From the NCBI GenBank assembly GCA_024036415.1, contig JAMWET010002889.1:62001-126000 (forward strand): 64,000 nt of DNA. The letters are read 5' to 3'. The translations under genes and the position numbers were made by a program. This document shows positions 22,710 through 34,643 of this stretch, one piece after another (positions within the stretch are counted from its first letter, which is position 1; each line of letters begins with the position of its first letter). The notes beneath the pieces were generated by a model. It was not told the origin of the DNA, searched no databases, and was given only the letters and a program-made list of their open reading frames with translations. The DNA is from Prochilodus magdalenae. Lineage: Eukaryota; Chordata; Actinopteri; Characiformes; Prochilodontidae.

Positions 22710-24925
22710 TTTAGGGTTTAGGGATGAAGGGTGTAAAGCTGAGGGTTTAGGGATGAAGGGTGTAAAGCTGAGGGTTTAGGGGTGAAGGGTGTAAAGCTGA
22801 GGGTTTAGGGATGGAGGGTTTAGAGCTGAGGGTTTAGAGCTGAGGGTTTAGGGATCAAGGGTTTAGCGATGCAGGGTTATCGATGCAGGGTTTAGAGATC
22901 CAGGGTTCAGAGATGCAGGGTTTAGCGATCCAGGGTTTAGCGACGCAGGGTTCAGGGATGCAGGGTTTAAAGCTGAGTGTTTAGGGATGCAGGATTTAGA
23001 GATGCAGGGTTCAGAGATGCAGGGTTTAGCGATCCAGGGTTCAGGGATGCAGGGTTTAAAGCTGAGGGTTTAAGGATGCAGGGTTTAAGGATGCAGGGTT
23101 TAGGGATGCAGGGTTTAAAGCTGAGGGTTTAGGGATGCAGGGTTTAAAGCTGAGGGTTTAAGGATGCAGGGTTTAGAGCTGAGGGTTTAGGGATGCAGGG
23201 TTTAGAGCTGAGGGTTTAGGGATGCAGGGTTTAAAGCTGAGGGTTTAGGGAGGCAGGGTTTAGAGCTGAGGGTTTAGGGAGGCAGGGTTTAGAGCTGAGG
23301 GTTTAGGGAGGCAGGGTTTAGGGAGGCAGGGTTTAGGGATGCAGGGTTTAGGGATGCAGGGTTTAAAGCTGAGGGTTTAGGGATGCAGGGTTTAGGGATG
23401 CAGGGTTTAAAGCTGAGGGTTTAGGGATGCAGGGTTTAGAGCTGAGGGTTTAGGGATGCAGGGTTTAGAGCTGAGGGTTTAGGGATGCAGGGTTTAGGGA
23501 TGCAGGGTTTAGAGCTGAGTGTTTAGGGATGCAGGGTTTAGAGCTGAGTGTTTAGGGATGCAGGGTTTAGAGCTGAGTGTTTAGGGATGCAGGGTTTAGA
23601 GCTGAGTGTTTAGGGATGCAGGGTTTAGAGCTGAGGGTTTAGGGAGGCAGGGTTTAGAGCTGAGGGTTTAGGGATGCAGGGTTTAGGGATGCAGGGTTTA
23701 GAGCTGAGTGTTTAGGGATGCAGGGTTTAGAGCTGAGGGTTTAGGGAGGCAGGGTTTAAAGCTGAGGGTTTAGGGAGGCAGGGTTTAGAGCTGAGGGTTT
23801 AGGGATGCAGGGTTTAGAGCTGAGGGTTTAGGGATGCAGGGTTTAGAGCTGAGGGTTTAGGGATGCAGGGTTTAGAGCTGAGGGTTTAGGGAGGCAGGGT
23901 TTAAAGCTGAGGGTTTAGGGATGCAGGGTTTAGAGCTGAGGGTTTAGGGAGGCAGGGTTTAGAGCTGAGTGTTTAGGGAGGCAGGGTTTAGAGCTGAGTG
24001 TTTAGGGATGCAGGGTTTAGAGCTGAGGGTTTAGGGATGCAGGGTTTAGAGCTGAGGGTTTAGGGATGCAGGGTTTAGAGCTGAGGGTTTAGGGATGCAG
24101 GGTTTAAAGCTGAGGGTTTAGGGATGCAGGGTTTAGAGCTGAGGGTTTAGGAATGCAAGGTTTAGGGATGCAGGGTTTAGGGATGCAGGGTTTAGGGATG
24201 CAGGGTTTAGAGATTAGGGTTTAGGGATGCAGGGTTTAGAGTTGAAGGTTTAGGGATGCAGGGTTTAGAGATGCAGGGTTTAGGGATGCAGGGTTTAGAG
24301 CTGAGGGTTTAGGGATGCAGGGTTTAGGGATGCAGGGTTTAGGGATGCAGGGTTTAGAGATGCAGGGTTTAAGGATGCAGGGTTTAGAGCTGAGGGTTTA
24401 GGGAGGCAGGGTTTAGAGCTGAGGGTTTAGGGATGCAGAAATTAGGGATGCAGGGTTCAGAGCTGAGTGTTTAGGGATGCAAGGTTTAGAGCTGAGGGTT
24501 TAGGGATGCAGGGTTTAGAGCTGAGGGTTTAGGGATGCAGGGTTTAGAGCTGAGGGTTTAGGGATGCAGGGTTTAGAGCTGAGGGTTTAGGGATGCAGGG
24601 TTTAGAGCTGAGGGTTTAGGGATGCAGGGTTTAGAGCTGAGGGTTTAGGGAGGCAGGGTTTAGAGCTGAGGGTTTAGGGAGGCAGGGTTTAGGGATGCAG
24701 GGTTTAGAGCTGAGGGTTTAGGGATGCAGGGTTTAGAGCTGAGGGTTTAGGGATGCAGGGTTTAGAGCTGAGGGTTTAGGGAGGCAGGGTTTAGAGCTGA
24801 GGGTTTAGGGAGGCAGGGTTTAGAGCTGAGGGTTTAGGGATGCAGAAATTAGGGATGCAGGGTTCAGAGCTGAGTGTTTAGGGATGCAAGGTTTAGAGAT
24901 GCAGGGGTAGGGATGCAGGGTTTTC
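22710..24925 (+). repeat. 29-bp GGGTTTA-rich minisatellite
   Basis: About 2.2 kb of tandem units built from two half-repeats, gggatgcagggttta (15 bp) and gagctgagggttta (14 bp), usually alternating to give 29 bp, with local variants. Each half carries GGGTTTA, so G-runs are regularly spaced on the + strand. It lies inside cassette copy B and has no counterpart in copy A. Confidence 0.97.
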
Positions 24926-25394
24926 TAGAATTTTTATTTTTATTTTTTAGTCTTTCAAAGAAGCTCATGTTAGGATGACGGAGGAGTGCTCGCTGTCATT
25001 AAACAGAAAGGAGGAAATGCCTAAAGCTACCAAGTACTAAGAAACTCTGAAGTTCATGTGCTTATACTTTTTACTCAGATGCTGCAATATACTGAAACTA
25101 GAAATGAACCAACCAGAAGCGTGTTTATCGCTGGTCTCATATGTTATGATTTCACTGTATCTAAATTTTTTTTGCATTTTAAGCAATAACTTTATGGGTA
25201 CCTAAAAAATATATTTGACTGGTACATCACACCGAGTGTATCACCACCGTAAGGACGTTTTGTCTCAACTTACTGAAGCTCCTGACACTCTCAGGGCTAT
25301 AGCACATTGCTATAGCATTCCCACAGCATTCAGCAGAGCACCAGCAGAATAAGTACATATACCAGTGTGACATATGTAATATTATACGGTATGA
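24926..25394. other. Non-coding stretch, nothing recognised
   Basis: AT-rich sequence between the minisatellite and the hAT-like MITE. No gene, repeat family or motif was recognised. Confidence 0.5.
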
Positions 25395-26271
25395 TCATTA
25401 ACGGTAGCACTTTACAGATCAGTAATACATAGGTATGATATGGTAGTTTATTGTAACACATTTTATTTAATTTTTACTAAATACTAAATCAGAGTGTTAA
25501 CAAGGCCGTTATGGTAAAATAATGGTACAAGCTGTACCGACTTAAAAATGATCTGCTTATTTTATATTTCTGTATGTGTAATAAGTTAGGTATTGTAGTG
25601 GTAACAAGGCAGCAGTGTAATAGAATAGACTTACCTTCTAGAATAGTCTATTCCTGGGTAACTGTACTCGTCTATATGTGGGCCTACATGTGTGGCACAA
25701 GACCATGTTGACCTGAAGTTATGACCTGATGGGGGTGTAGTAGGTAAGAAAGAAGATGGAAATAATCTATTATAATAACATAATAATCTATAATAATCTA
25801 TAATAACTCTAACATTATATATTCAATTATTCCTCTCTCTTATTGTTCATTAAGAAATATAAAATTAGCAGGAAATTTTAGGTAAATAAAACATGTTACC
25901 GCTTTTTATCATTGTATTACTAAATACTGATACAATGATGATATTTCCATTTATTAATTATTAGACGATGTGAATATCATATTTAGGAGCGTACAGCTGG
26001 GTACCATTGTGTTTCTATTTCATTACTGGCTTGTTACCATGACAACAGCTTTTTAATATTCACAATTTTACATAAAGTATTAAAATAAGCAGGTTATTTT
26101 TCCAGGTAAGTACGACTTGCTACCATTATTTTACCAGTTTATAACGGCTTTATTAACACTCTATAATTTCTAATTAATTATTTAGTTACATCTAGTAAAA
26201 TAATGATCAGGTACAATTTGTTACTGTAAAATTACCATATTATTACCTACTATCTGTGCTACCTGATTAAA
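25395..26271. mobile_element. hAT-like MITE with long inverted termini
   Basis: Outer ends GGTAGCAC (25403) and GTGCTACC (ending 26263) are inverted repeats. Inner blocks near 25495-25545 (gtgttaacaaggccgttatg) and 26125-26165 are also inverted copies, so the arms extend over about 150 bp. Flanking 8-mers TCATTAAC and TGATTAAA agree at six of eight positions, as expected for an old hAT-type duplication. No coding remains. Confidence 0.65.
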
Positions 26272-27429
26272 TCTATGTCTCTGAGGACATATCTATGACT
26301 CTAAGGTGTAGACTTGTGTCTGTATGTGTGAGCACACTGTGGTCTGAATGTTTTCCAACCGCAAAACTGACCCCCACTTCTTTTCACCTACATGCTGCAC
26401 CAAACCACACGCCTGCACCTCAACACCTCTCATTTTCCATCAGCAGATATACAGATCCGCCCTGTTCACTGTTACCCTGATAATGACAGCTCACATTGAG
26501 ACATGGTTTAAAACCTCCAGTCGTCCGTTACAGCGTGTACATTCCTTAATGAACCCACCAGAGAAATAATCAGACATGACCAGCTATAAAATCTCTTCTC
26601 CTTAAATTACAGATTAAGAATATCTATACCTTCTAATGTAAAGTTAACGTTTTGGAGATACTGCTCTGACTGCACTTGTATATTCAGCAGCTGTTATAGT
26701 TAATAGAAGAATAGTTATAAACAACAAATATAGCTATAGCTCTCATAAAATATCAGTAATGAGAATCACAATGAATACATTCACATTAAATTGTTATGTG
26801 AGATGCTTCATGAGCGGTTCTGCTCAGTGGATGCCCCCATGTGTATAAGCTTCATACATGCATGCAACAGTTGGTCATCCAAGATTCAGCTGTTTGATTT
26901 TATTGGGCATGGGCTTGTCTTCGGATCTCCCACGGTGTGAGCAGCTTCCTCTCGTAAACTTGGCTCTGGTCCATTTGAAAGGGGTTTCTTTCCTTCCTGG
27001 CCCTGTGCAGGCTTCTCTTTGATCCACCTAGGAGACGACCAAGTTAATTTTAGACTTTTTGATTGTCTTTATGATCTTGCTGAAGCTTCTGAAACCAGCC
27101 AAAGCCAGCATCAACGTACAAGTGTGTGTGTGTGTGTGTTTGAGTGATTGTGTGTGTGTGTGTGCGTGGGTGTCTGTGCATTTGCACTTTATGGTTTTAG
27201 TATTTTCCAACCACAAAACTAACCTGACCTTTTCTTCAGAAGCCCACTCACTCCTTTTCTAGGTCTTGAAAGAAAACAGAGCCTTGTGTCTTTTATTCAG
27301 TTCTAGGTCCAGTAACAGTGGCTGAGGAACAGCTCTGTTAGAAAGGCCTCCACACACGGATTCGTTGGTCGTCTCCACCAAGACTAAAGCGGGACTAAAT
27401 TCTTGAATTTCTCTCTGGCATCAATAAAG

Positions 27430-27431
<2 letters not shown>

Positions 27432-27485
<54 letters not shown>
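27432..27485. repeat. (ATCT)n microsatellite
   Basis: A perfect tetranucleotide run after 'ggcatcaataaagt', the usual form of some non-LTR element 3' tails. Confidence 0.95.
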
Positions 27486-27828
27486 ACTGAAGATGACCCG
27501 CTGCCATTCTGAGTCACTCCATGACAGTCTGGTACGACACCAAGTGAAGTGATGGGTCAGTAATTTCCCATTGCTGCCTTATTTTAATGGCTTCATGGTT
27601 TATATTTGATTCATTAAAGCTGACAGAAATGTCTCAATCTCAATACACCACAACCCTGAAGGAGCTATACAGATCCACAGCAGTGACGGGAGTATCTGTC
27701 TATAGGACCACTTTAGGCCGTACTCTCAGGGCTTTATGCTGAAGTGTGTTTCAGTGCTGCGGGTGGCCTTTAAGTGTGCAGAGGTGGAAATCATTACCAC
27801 AAACCTCCTTTATTACATAAAAAATAAA

Positions 27829-27831
27829 ATC

Positions 27832-27869
<38 letters not shown>

Positions 27870-28158
27870 GTTACACTTCTATAGCACCTTTTACATACCC
27901 AAGGTCACTTTACAATTTTGCAAAAAAATAAAAAGGATATGGTTTTAAGTGGTCTTTAAAGATGGAGAGAGAGGGAGAAGAGCAAATACATGAAGGTAAG
28001 AGTTCCAGAAGGTGGGGGTGCAACAAGACTAAAAGGACCTGCCACCCATAGAGGAAAGCCTGAACCTAAGAACAGCCAGGAGACCAGCGTCAGAGGACCT
28101 TAGCTTGTGAGATGGAGTATAGGGATATAGGAGTGCTGACAGGTTGGTGGGTGCTGAA
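27829..28158 (-). mobile_element. L2-like LINE 3' fragment, minus strand
   Basis: The reverse of the family end seen at 19496-19832. The (AAT)n tail is at 27829-27869, followed by the mirror of the 'ctggaactc...' and 'aggtcctctgac' blocks and ending near 'ggtgggtgct'. Confidence 0.85.
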
Positions 28159-28750
28159 TCACAAACAGCCCCCTACTCCCTGTGCAGGTACCTGAACACT
28201 GTAGTATGCCTTAGCAGATTCCCTACAGCATCTGATACACTGATCACTGTGTAGTAGAGCTTACTAAGCTATGATTATATTAAAAGATTTAAAGTTCAAG
28301 ATTTAACGCCATTGTAAAATTATTTTAATAATGCTGTTGTAATATCATCACTGTCCAAAGACAAACAAGTATCTCCACAATGGTGATTTTACAGGAGAGG
28401 CCAAAAACCCAATATCATTTTACTGCAAGTCCACAGAACTGGACTTCCTACCGAGCGATTCTGGGTCATTTCTGACAGTCCATTCATCATGAAATGTTCA
28501 GACGGGTTGAACAGCAGCTGCTGTGTTCAAATGATCCCAGTTCCCAGTACATTAACTGGGTCTAGCCTGTCCGCCCTATAGAGAAAGTTCAGGCTACACT
28601 CCTGGCAATATACACCTATGGAATATACACTAACGTGTTCTGATTTTAAACATATACAAACATGTTTTATAAAAATCTATTTTAATTGCAGGTCGTAGAG
28701 CAACATAACAGGACAAAAACAGGGGGATGAACACTTTCGCAGGGGACCGT

Positions 28751-28822
28751 AAGCCCCGCCTACTCCTTATAAGTATAGTTTAACAGGATCGTAAAACTTC
28801 CTCTTTGGTATATACGTATGTG
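28751..28822 (+). promoter_or_regulatory. IgV-2 proximal promoter
   Basis: Same order as IgV-1: GC box (gccccgcc), TATAAG at 28768-28773, ACTTCCTCTTT (reverse PU.1/ETS motif) at 28796-28806, ATG at 28823. The motifs are kept while surrounding bases changed, which supports function. Confidence 0.5.
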
Positions 28823-31458
28823 ATGGCTCCTAGTTTGGTGACTGCTCTGCTGCTCTGTGGGATCAGTAAGTGTTCCTAAACTTATTAAATCTGATTAAAC
28901 ATTCTCAGAATAAACTGCAGGAGGAGGATTTGAGTTTATGAGAAGCTATCGCTAGAGTTTAATAACTCCTTATTAAATCATAACCCCTTTTAACTGATCC
29001 AGTAATGACCTGTAGGATGTCCAGCATGATCTTCCTGTGCATGACCGCACTGATGAATATCCACATGAGCAGCTCAGATAACCCTGTTACCCTGTACCGT
29101 ACTGTGTGTTCCAGGTGTACTGTCAGTGTGTGTGAGCTCTCAGGCTGGTTTAACTGTGGAAGCAGGACCTGGGGATAATGTCACTCTCTGGTGTGAACAC
29201 GGTCTGATTAAATCAGATTATTTATTCTGGTTTAAACACACCAATAACTCAGCACCAGTTTATATGGCGTGCAAATTCCACTCATTGGAAGCATCAGCTA
29301 AACCCTGTTACTTCATGACTGGTAGTCCCAGAGCAGTGATGGAGGTGAACTCTGTGAACTCCTCTCTCACTATAACTGCAGTTCAGGACTCTGATTCAGG
29401 ACTCTACTACTGCAGCCGTATGACCGGAAAACTCATGATCTTCAGCCCCACCACATACCTACATATCAGAGGTAACGACCTTCATCTCATTAGATAAACA
29501 CAAAGACAGCAAACAATACAATAAACAACCAAATATGATATTATAATATAAACTATATTAATAAGTGATTCCTCTGTTTGTGGATGTTTTCTTTTCAGAA
29601 CAGATCTCCTCTGAAAACTCTGGAGACACATCTGAAGGTATCGTATTTGCTGTATCTACATCACACATTAAAAGTTTAGACCTTGATCTTACAGTCGTAC
29701 ACTGAACAGCTCCACCTGCTGAGAGTCTGAACCAGTCCATATCCTGATCCACCACATCTACTCCTGATGTACACAGTATGGTACTCCTCCATATCTCCAC
29801 CTCTAATATATATTTAGTGGTGTAAAAACTTTGATCTCTTTTTCTGCACAGTGTAAAAGCTCTAGCTCTCCTTTCAGCTTAGTGAATATTCATGATGGAC
29901 CGACCAATAGAATCGCTCCAAACCTGCTTAGTAATAAACCTTGTTCTATCAGCTCCACTGCAGGGTAAGGAAGCTGCTCCATCCTCCTGTACAGCTCCAC
30001 TCTGGAGGGTTTTAAGGTGGACTGGATAATTCCATTCTGGAAGGTTTTAAGGTGGACTGGATAATTCAATTCTGGAAGGTTTTAAGGTGGACTGGATAAT
30101 TCCATGAGGGCTAATTTATAGCTTAGTGTCTTCAATTTTATTCTACAGTGATGCTTTACAATACACATAAGGAGAACCTGCTATGAGGAGCCGTCTCTAA
30201 CATTTTGACTGGTGGAGTACACTGTTATGAGGCTTTATTATATTTAGAACAGTCTGCATCATAGTGTATTAATAGAGTTTATCGTTTTACAGTCTTTGTT
30301 TTTGTGATGATTGATATTTGAGGTGTAGGAAATGAAGAGCAACTGCCTTTTAAATATCATTTATCATACCGAATGTATTCAGTGGATACACGGGTATAGA
30401 GAAAATTACATCTTTAGTTAAATCTGAAAATTTTAATAAAAAAAAAAAAAATAATAAAATAAAATAATATATATATATATATATATATATTTCTGGTGTT
30501 TGTAGAAGCTGGTTCTCCTCCTGATGTGTTCTTCATGCTGACTCTGGTGTGTGGAGCTGCGATTGTGGTTCTGCTCAGTGTTCTTCTGTTCCTGCTGTTT
30601 ATCATACTGAAGTACAGACAACACCACAGAGAGGGTAAATACAGATTATTACTGATTTATAAAGGTCTATATAGCTTATTACTGATTTATAAAGGTAAAT
30701 ATAGCTTCTTTCTGATTATAGGCAATAACTAATCTCATATTTCTATTTTTTTCTCTTATAATAACTCTAGAAAAAACAGTTTTCTGTTCCTACATTTTTA
30801 TTATTTTTTAAAAATGTATTTAAGAAATTCCACATAATGTACTGAAGTTTGTAAACATTCTACATATGCCTGAAATATGTAACGATATGTATGTGCTTCC
30901 ACAGGTACTAACTCTACACTGAAAAGAGAGAATAAGGTCATTTTAAATTTACTCTTAAAACATGAAAACAATCTGAACACATTAAAACTGTACCATGTTT
31001 ATTTACTGATGTCTCAAATGTGATGAAACTAAACTGTATACATTTATCACACATTTTCTAATTTAATATGCTGATTGATTTTCTCTTATAGTTTCATGTG
31101 AGAGACTAAACGTTGTTTAAAATATTCTACACCAATTTTGCAAATGTACGTTTAGTAAATCCCCTATATTGACTAAAGAATCAAAAGAAAGAAAGACAGG
31201 AGTTTTAGGCTTATCTTTAAATGTAAAATTATTACTCAAGTTAGATGATGCCTGCAGTAGTCTGTATGGGAGGGAGGATGTTTATGTGATCTGTTTGTGT
31301 GTTTCTGCCTCTAACAGCAGCGAGCCGGACGCGCGGAGATGGTGAACTACGGTCTGCTCCACATCATTTACAATGTAAAAGACAGAGATCAACTCACATC
31401 TGACGTAGTAGAGATTAGCAGATGGACTACAGCATGTTGTATGTATTCCTCTGCCTAG
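28823..31458 (+). CDS. IgV-2: single V-set Ig receptor with ITIM-like tail
   Basis: Paralogue of IgV-1. Six exons: 28823-28865, 29115-29471, 29599-29637, 30506-30634, 30905-30936, 31321-31458 (245 residues). Signal peptide MAPSLVTALLLCGI precedes one V-set domain with core Cys in LWCEH and DSGLYYCS and the same extra Cys pair (ACKFH, KPCYF). The stalk is Ser/Glu-rich and the helix ends FLLFIILKYRQHHRE. The tail keeps one ITIM-like motif, VNYGLL. After HIIYN it diverges from IgV-1, and the second tyrosine motif is lost, so the C-terminal part is unsure. Exon sizes of the V, TM and fifth exons equal those of IgV-1. A role as an inhibitory leukocyte receptor is inferred from architecture. The ATG matches that of IgV-1 in position and downstream phase. 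Confidence 0.83.
29115..29471 (+). CDS. IgV-2 exon 2, V-set domain
   Basis: A 357-nt exon, same length as IgV-1. Changes concentrate in the CDR1-like region (HGLIKSDY versus YRLTPTSY), the region around the extra Cys pair, and CDR3 (RMTGKLM versus VQKEEHM). The framework SSLTITAVQDSDS is identical. Confidence 0.9.
30001..30105. repeat. 35-bp tandem repeat in IgV-2 intron 3
   Basis: Three copies of a unit containing 'ggttttaaggtggactggat'. Confidence 0.9.
30467..30491. repeat. (AT)n tract
   Basis: A short AT run just before the acceptor of the IgV-2 transmembrane exon. Confidence 0.9.
31321..31458 (+). CDS. IgV-2 exon 6, cytoplasmic tail
   Basis: The acceptor is aacagcag (31320, or 31317 in the same frame) and the stop TAG at 31456-31458. 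EMVNYGLLHIIYN aligns with DMVNYAALYSISN of IgV-1. Beyond that the sequences part, probably through a small indel. The one clear ITIM-like motif is VNYGLL. Confidence 0.65.
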   Translation, partial: RAGRAEMVNYGLLHIIYNVKDRDQLTSDVVEISRWTTACCMYSSA

Positions 31459-34120
31459 GACTCGTTATTTATATTGACCAGATAATCGCTACATGTGCGT
31501 TTTTAACTGAGGGTTCTTAATTAAAGTCCCCCCACACACCCCCCAAAAAATATTTCTCCAACTCATAGTGTTAAATCTCTGCTATGAATGGTTTTGGGTC
31601 TGTTGGCACATATTCCTTCCTCCCTTAAGATTTATTAGTGACTGTAGATGATGGTGGTAACGGGTTTAACCAGGTCAGTAGTGTTTGAACTATACGCCTG
31701 AATTAATCAGTTAGCTGTGAAAATCACCATTCTGTTATAAAAGTTTAGTGCAAGAAACGAGATCTGTCTTGTTTGCGCGAGTGCTGTTCATTCGAGGGCG
31801 TGGTGAGCTAATATTATGACTAATTAATTATTATGTGTAGTTGATATAGTGGCTTTCACATAAGATTTATTATATTTGAGCATGTTCAGGGACCATACCC
31901 TCTCCCCCCAAGATAGAATCGACATAAAGGTAAATCTTGTAACGCCTGAATAATAATCAGCGGTGCTAGTGTTTAAGAGTCTGCCAGCTAGAAAAGCGCT
32001 CTAAAATGACTGGTTGCTGGCTTAGAAACTACTCCCTCTTTATTATAAAATAAATAAATAAATAAATAAATAAATTAAGTGCATGTAGCTAATACGAAAC
32101 AACCCTATCATCTATTATAGTGCACTTAGAGCGATGCTGGACATTTTTGAGCCCCCCGGGCGTTGTGTATTTTAAGACACTGCTTCTCCTCCATAGACAG
32201 TGTCCTCGCTTCTGTTGATCACCGTTGATCTTAGCTTGCACTTGTATGTAAGAGAGGTTCTGCATCCATATCCTCCATCGCTCTTAATATTTATAATATC
32301 GATATATATATTATAATTATAATATATATATAGAGTATAATACTATGGTATGATGTGATATATAATATATTAATATAGTAGTATAATTATATATATCTAT
32401 AGTGATATATCATATTAAAACGATACTAAACTATGTATCTCGTCTCCTTTGTTGCATGCACAGTAAAATCTAGTCCTCTTCATGTTCTGCTCCATAGTGC
32501 CTAGTGTCTGTAACATTACATAACAGAGAAAGAATATACTTTACTACACGGTGTTCCAGATATGTTGCATATCTGGCAACTTACCCATGCTGCCCTCCTC
32601 TCTACCTAGCTGCTGAGCTGTCCTGTGTTCCAGGAAGCAGCTGAAGTATAATGATATGGCTATGCAAGTTAGTTTATTTCGATGAGAGGTTCTAAAGGGT
32701 CTTCTAGTGCCGTGAATATGGCATCACGTGTATAGTGATAGTGATCGCTTGGCTTCTCCTCTCGGGTCTTATATTGCATAAGAAAATCAGCATAAGCAGT
32801 CTGATACTCTGGCTTAAATATGAAGTCTGATCTGAGCAGTCTGCTCGCTTTAGGAGCTAGAATTGATCCTGAGGCATTGCTGCTGTTTACAGGGTAGAGT
32901 ATATGATATCATAAGACAGGCCTGTATTAGTTGAATTTATCAGGAAGACAAGACATTGTTTATGGTTGAGCTGGTAAAAAAATGCCAGCAGCCTAAAAAG
33001 CGTGGTTAAAGAGGGGCACCATATAGTTAGGGAGACTCATAAACTACGCAGTGACCTCTCCAGTTTCTGCAACAGCTCCCCTAAGTCCACCTAGACTGAT
33101 ATGGTAGGCTGATGTTTCATCGCAGTGCCGGAGTCGGGAGTTGCTAGAGTTTTCACTGTGCCTATGGAATTATTTATATACTGATTTCAGACAAACCTCA
33201 TGTCTATATAATGAAAGACTGGGCAGTCGCCTGAAATGGAGATACTTGTATACGGGTGGTCCATAAGTAGCACTCGTGTATGCGCTCACCGAATCATATT
33301 GTAATATCAGGCAGGTCAGTAATGACCTTTATGATGTTGCTGGGATTGGTATCATCATGCTGTTTTAGAAATCTGGTTCTGTTGTATTGCAGCAGAACGC
33401 ATTTATTTTTAGTTGCGGAGAAGGTTTACTAGACTGTACAATGATAATGAAGCCAGATTTGTGATGCCTAAACTGTTGTAAACATCGGCCCAACAAGCGT
33501 TTCTGTGCTTTCATTTCAGAAAACAAAATTACAAAAATTAAACAAATGAAAAAACCTGGCACTTTATACACAGTTTGTAACATTATTTACCCACTTAGAA
33601 TATATGACGGATAAGAGAGGCGGTCTAAGGCACTACCGAAGTGCTTGTTGTGGACCTTAAGGAGAAAGAGGGTTTTTATTTTTTTGTCATAGTTTGGGGG
33701 ATAGTGATACAACTAGCAAAAAAGGGGCAGGTTATTGATCCGATGCATGTTAGTTCTGTGCGAACCGCGTCTTTATATTTTAAAAAAGACCGTCTGTTGC
33801 GATCTGCTTTCTATGCTCACGCCACTCTAGGGCGCAGCCGTGAAATAGTTTGATTGACTAAGGCACTTCCGGGTGTGTTATGAAGCGTCCTCTTTCGGCA
33901 TCATGAACTCACGAGGGTTTGTAAAAGTCTTTGAAAGTAAACTGGCTGAAGGTGCTTTCACTGATCTTGTAATTTTGTTTTCTGAGCTGGTAATAATTTT
34001 GTCACAGGGGGGGGGGGATTTTGTTTCTGAAATGTTAATTTGTTTTGTACTTTTATTCTCCATTAGCACATATAGGTGTCCATTGTCATTATCTATTAAG
34101 GTCCGTTAGCTTTAAATCGC
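31459..34120. other. Unassigned stretch before MHC-2
   Basis: No gene recognised. It holds an (AAAT)n run at about 32046-32075 and an AT-rich self-complementary stretch at about 32285-32410. This is where the MHC-2 promoter and leader exon would be expected by comparison with MHC-1, but no leader exon with a matching phase and hydrophobic core was found. Confidence 0.5.
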
Positions 34121-34142
34121 ATGCTAATTGTTGTGCTGTTTT

Positions 34143-34150
34143 ATGCAAAT
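34143..34150 (+). promoter_or_regulatory. Octamer motif, MHC-2 upstream
   Basis: ATGCAAAT in a block homologous to MHC-1 intron 1 (octamer 13806-13813). It places this point inside the former intron 1 of MHC-2. Confidence 0.35.
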
Positions 34151-34600
34151 AAGCACACTTATTTAAAAAACAAAAAATCTGATAAAAACAGTATAGATTT
34201 ATCCACCTAGAGTCTACACTGCCAGAGGTGTAACAGAGGTGAAAAAGAAGGTCCATTTTACATAAATCCTTCTTTAATTTGCTGTACTATTTTTAGTAAA
34301 ATATTCTTCATTTTATCTAAGTGTTCGTTGCTTAGTACAATGTATATTCTATTTTAATACATTTGTGGCGAGCTTTTATTTTGAAACATTCGCGCGCTGT
34401 TTTGGCGATTTTATCGGTGCTCGGTTTCACCTATCCTCGGCGGTGCTTATGTTAAGCGTTATTTTAAAGTTGTTCAAGCACTTTTCTCTGTATTTAGTTG
34501 GTTGATTGTGGTGTATACAGCTGCTGGAAGTGAGATATTTTCAGTTTTGTACGTGTATTGAGTTTATTTGAGAGTTAAATCGTGTGCAGCAGGCGGTAGC

Positions 34601-34643
34601 ATGGTAAAATTACTGTTGTGTGGATTGACCCTCGGCTGCTTAA
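34601..34643 (+). CDS. Weak candidate leader exon for MHC-2
   Basis: ATG opens a signal-like run (MVKLLLCGLTLGCL) ending in phase 1, compatible with the alpha1 exon. The donor (a|gtttag) is poor, and the position is downstream of the block homologous to MHC-1 intron 1, so it would be a new leader. Probably chance. Confidence 0.15.

Larger units (their letters stand above)
26290..28720. repeat. Cassette copy B, upstream non-coding block
   Basis: Contains the pieces homologous to 3040-4870 of copy A (26300-26690 and 27100-27260). Insertions include the (ATCT)n repeat and a LINE fragment. No gene is supported. Confidence 0.7.

Noticed and set aside
22710..24925. CRISPR array or true telomere
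   Set aside because: Units are contiguous without unique spacers, and the sequence is a eukaryotic minisatellite embedded between genes, not a chromosome end.
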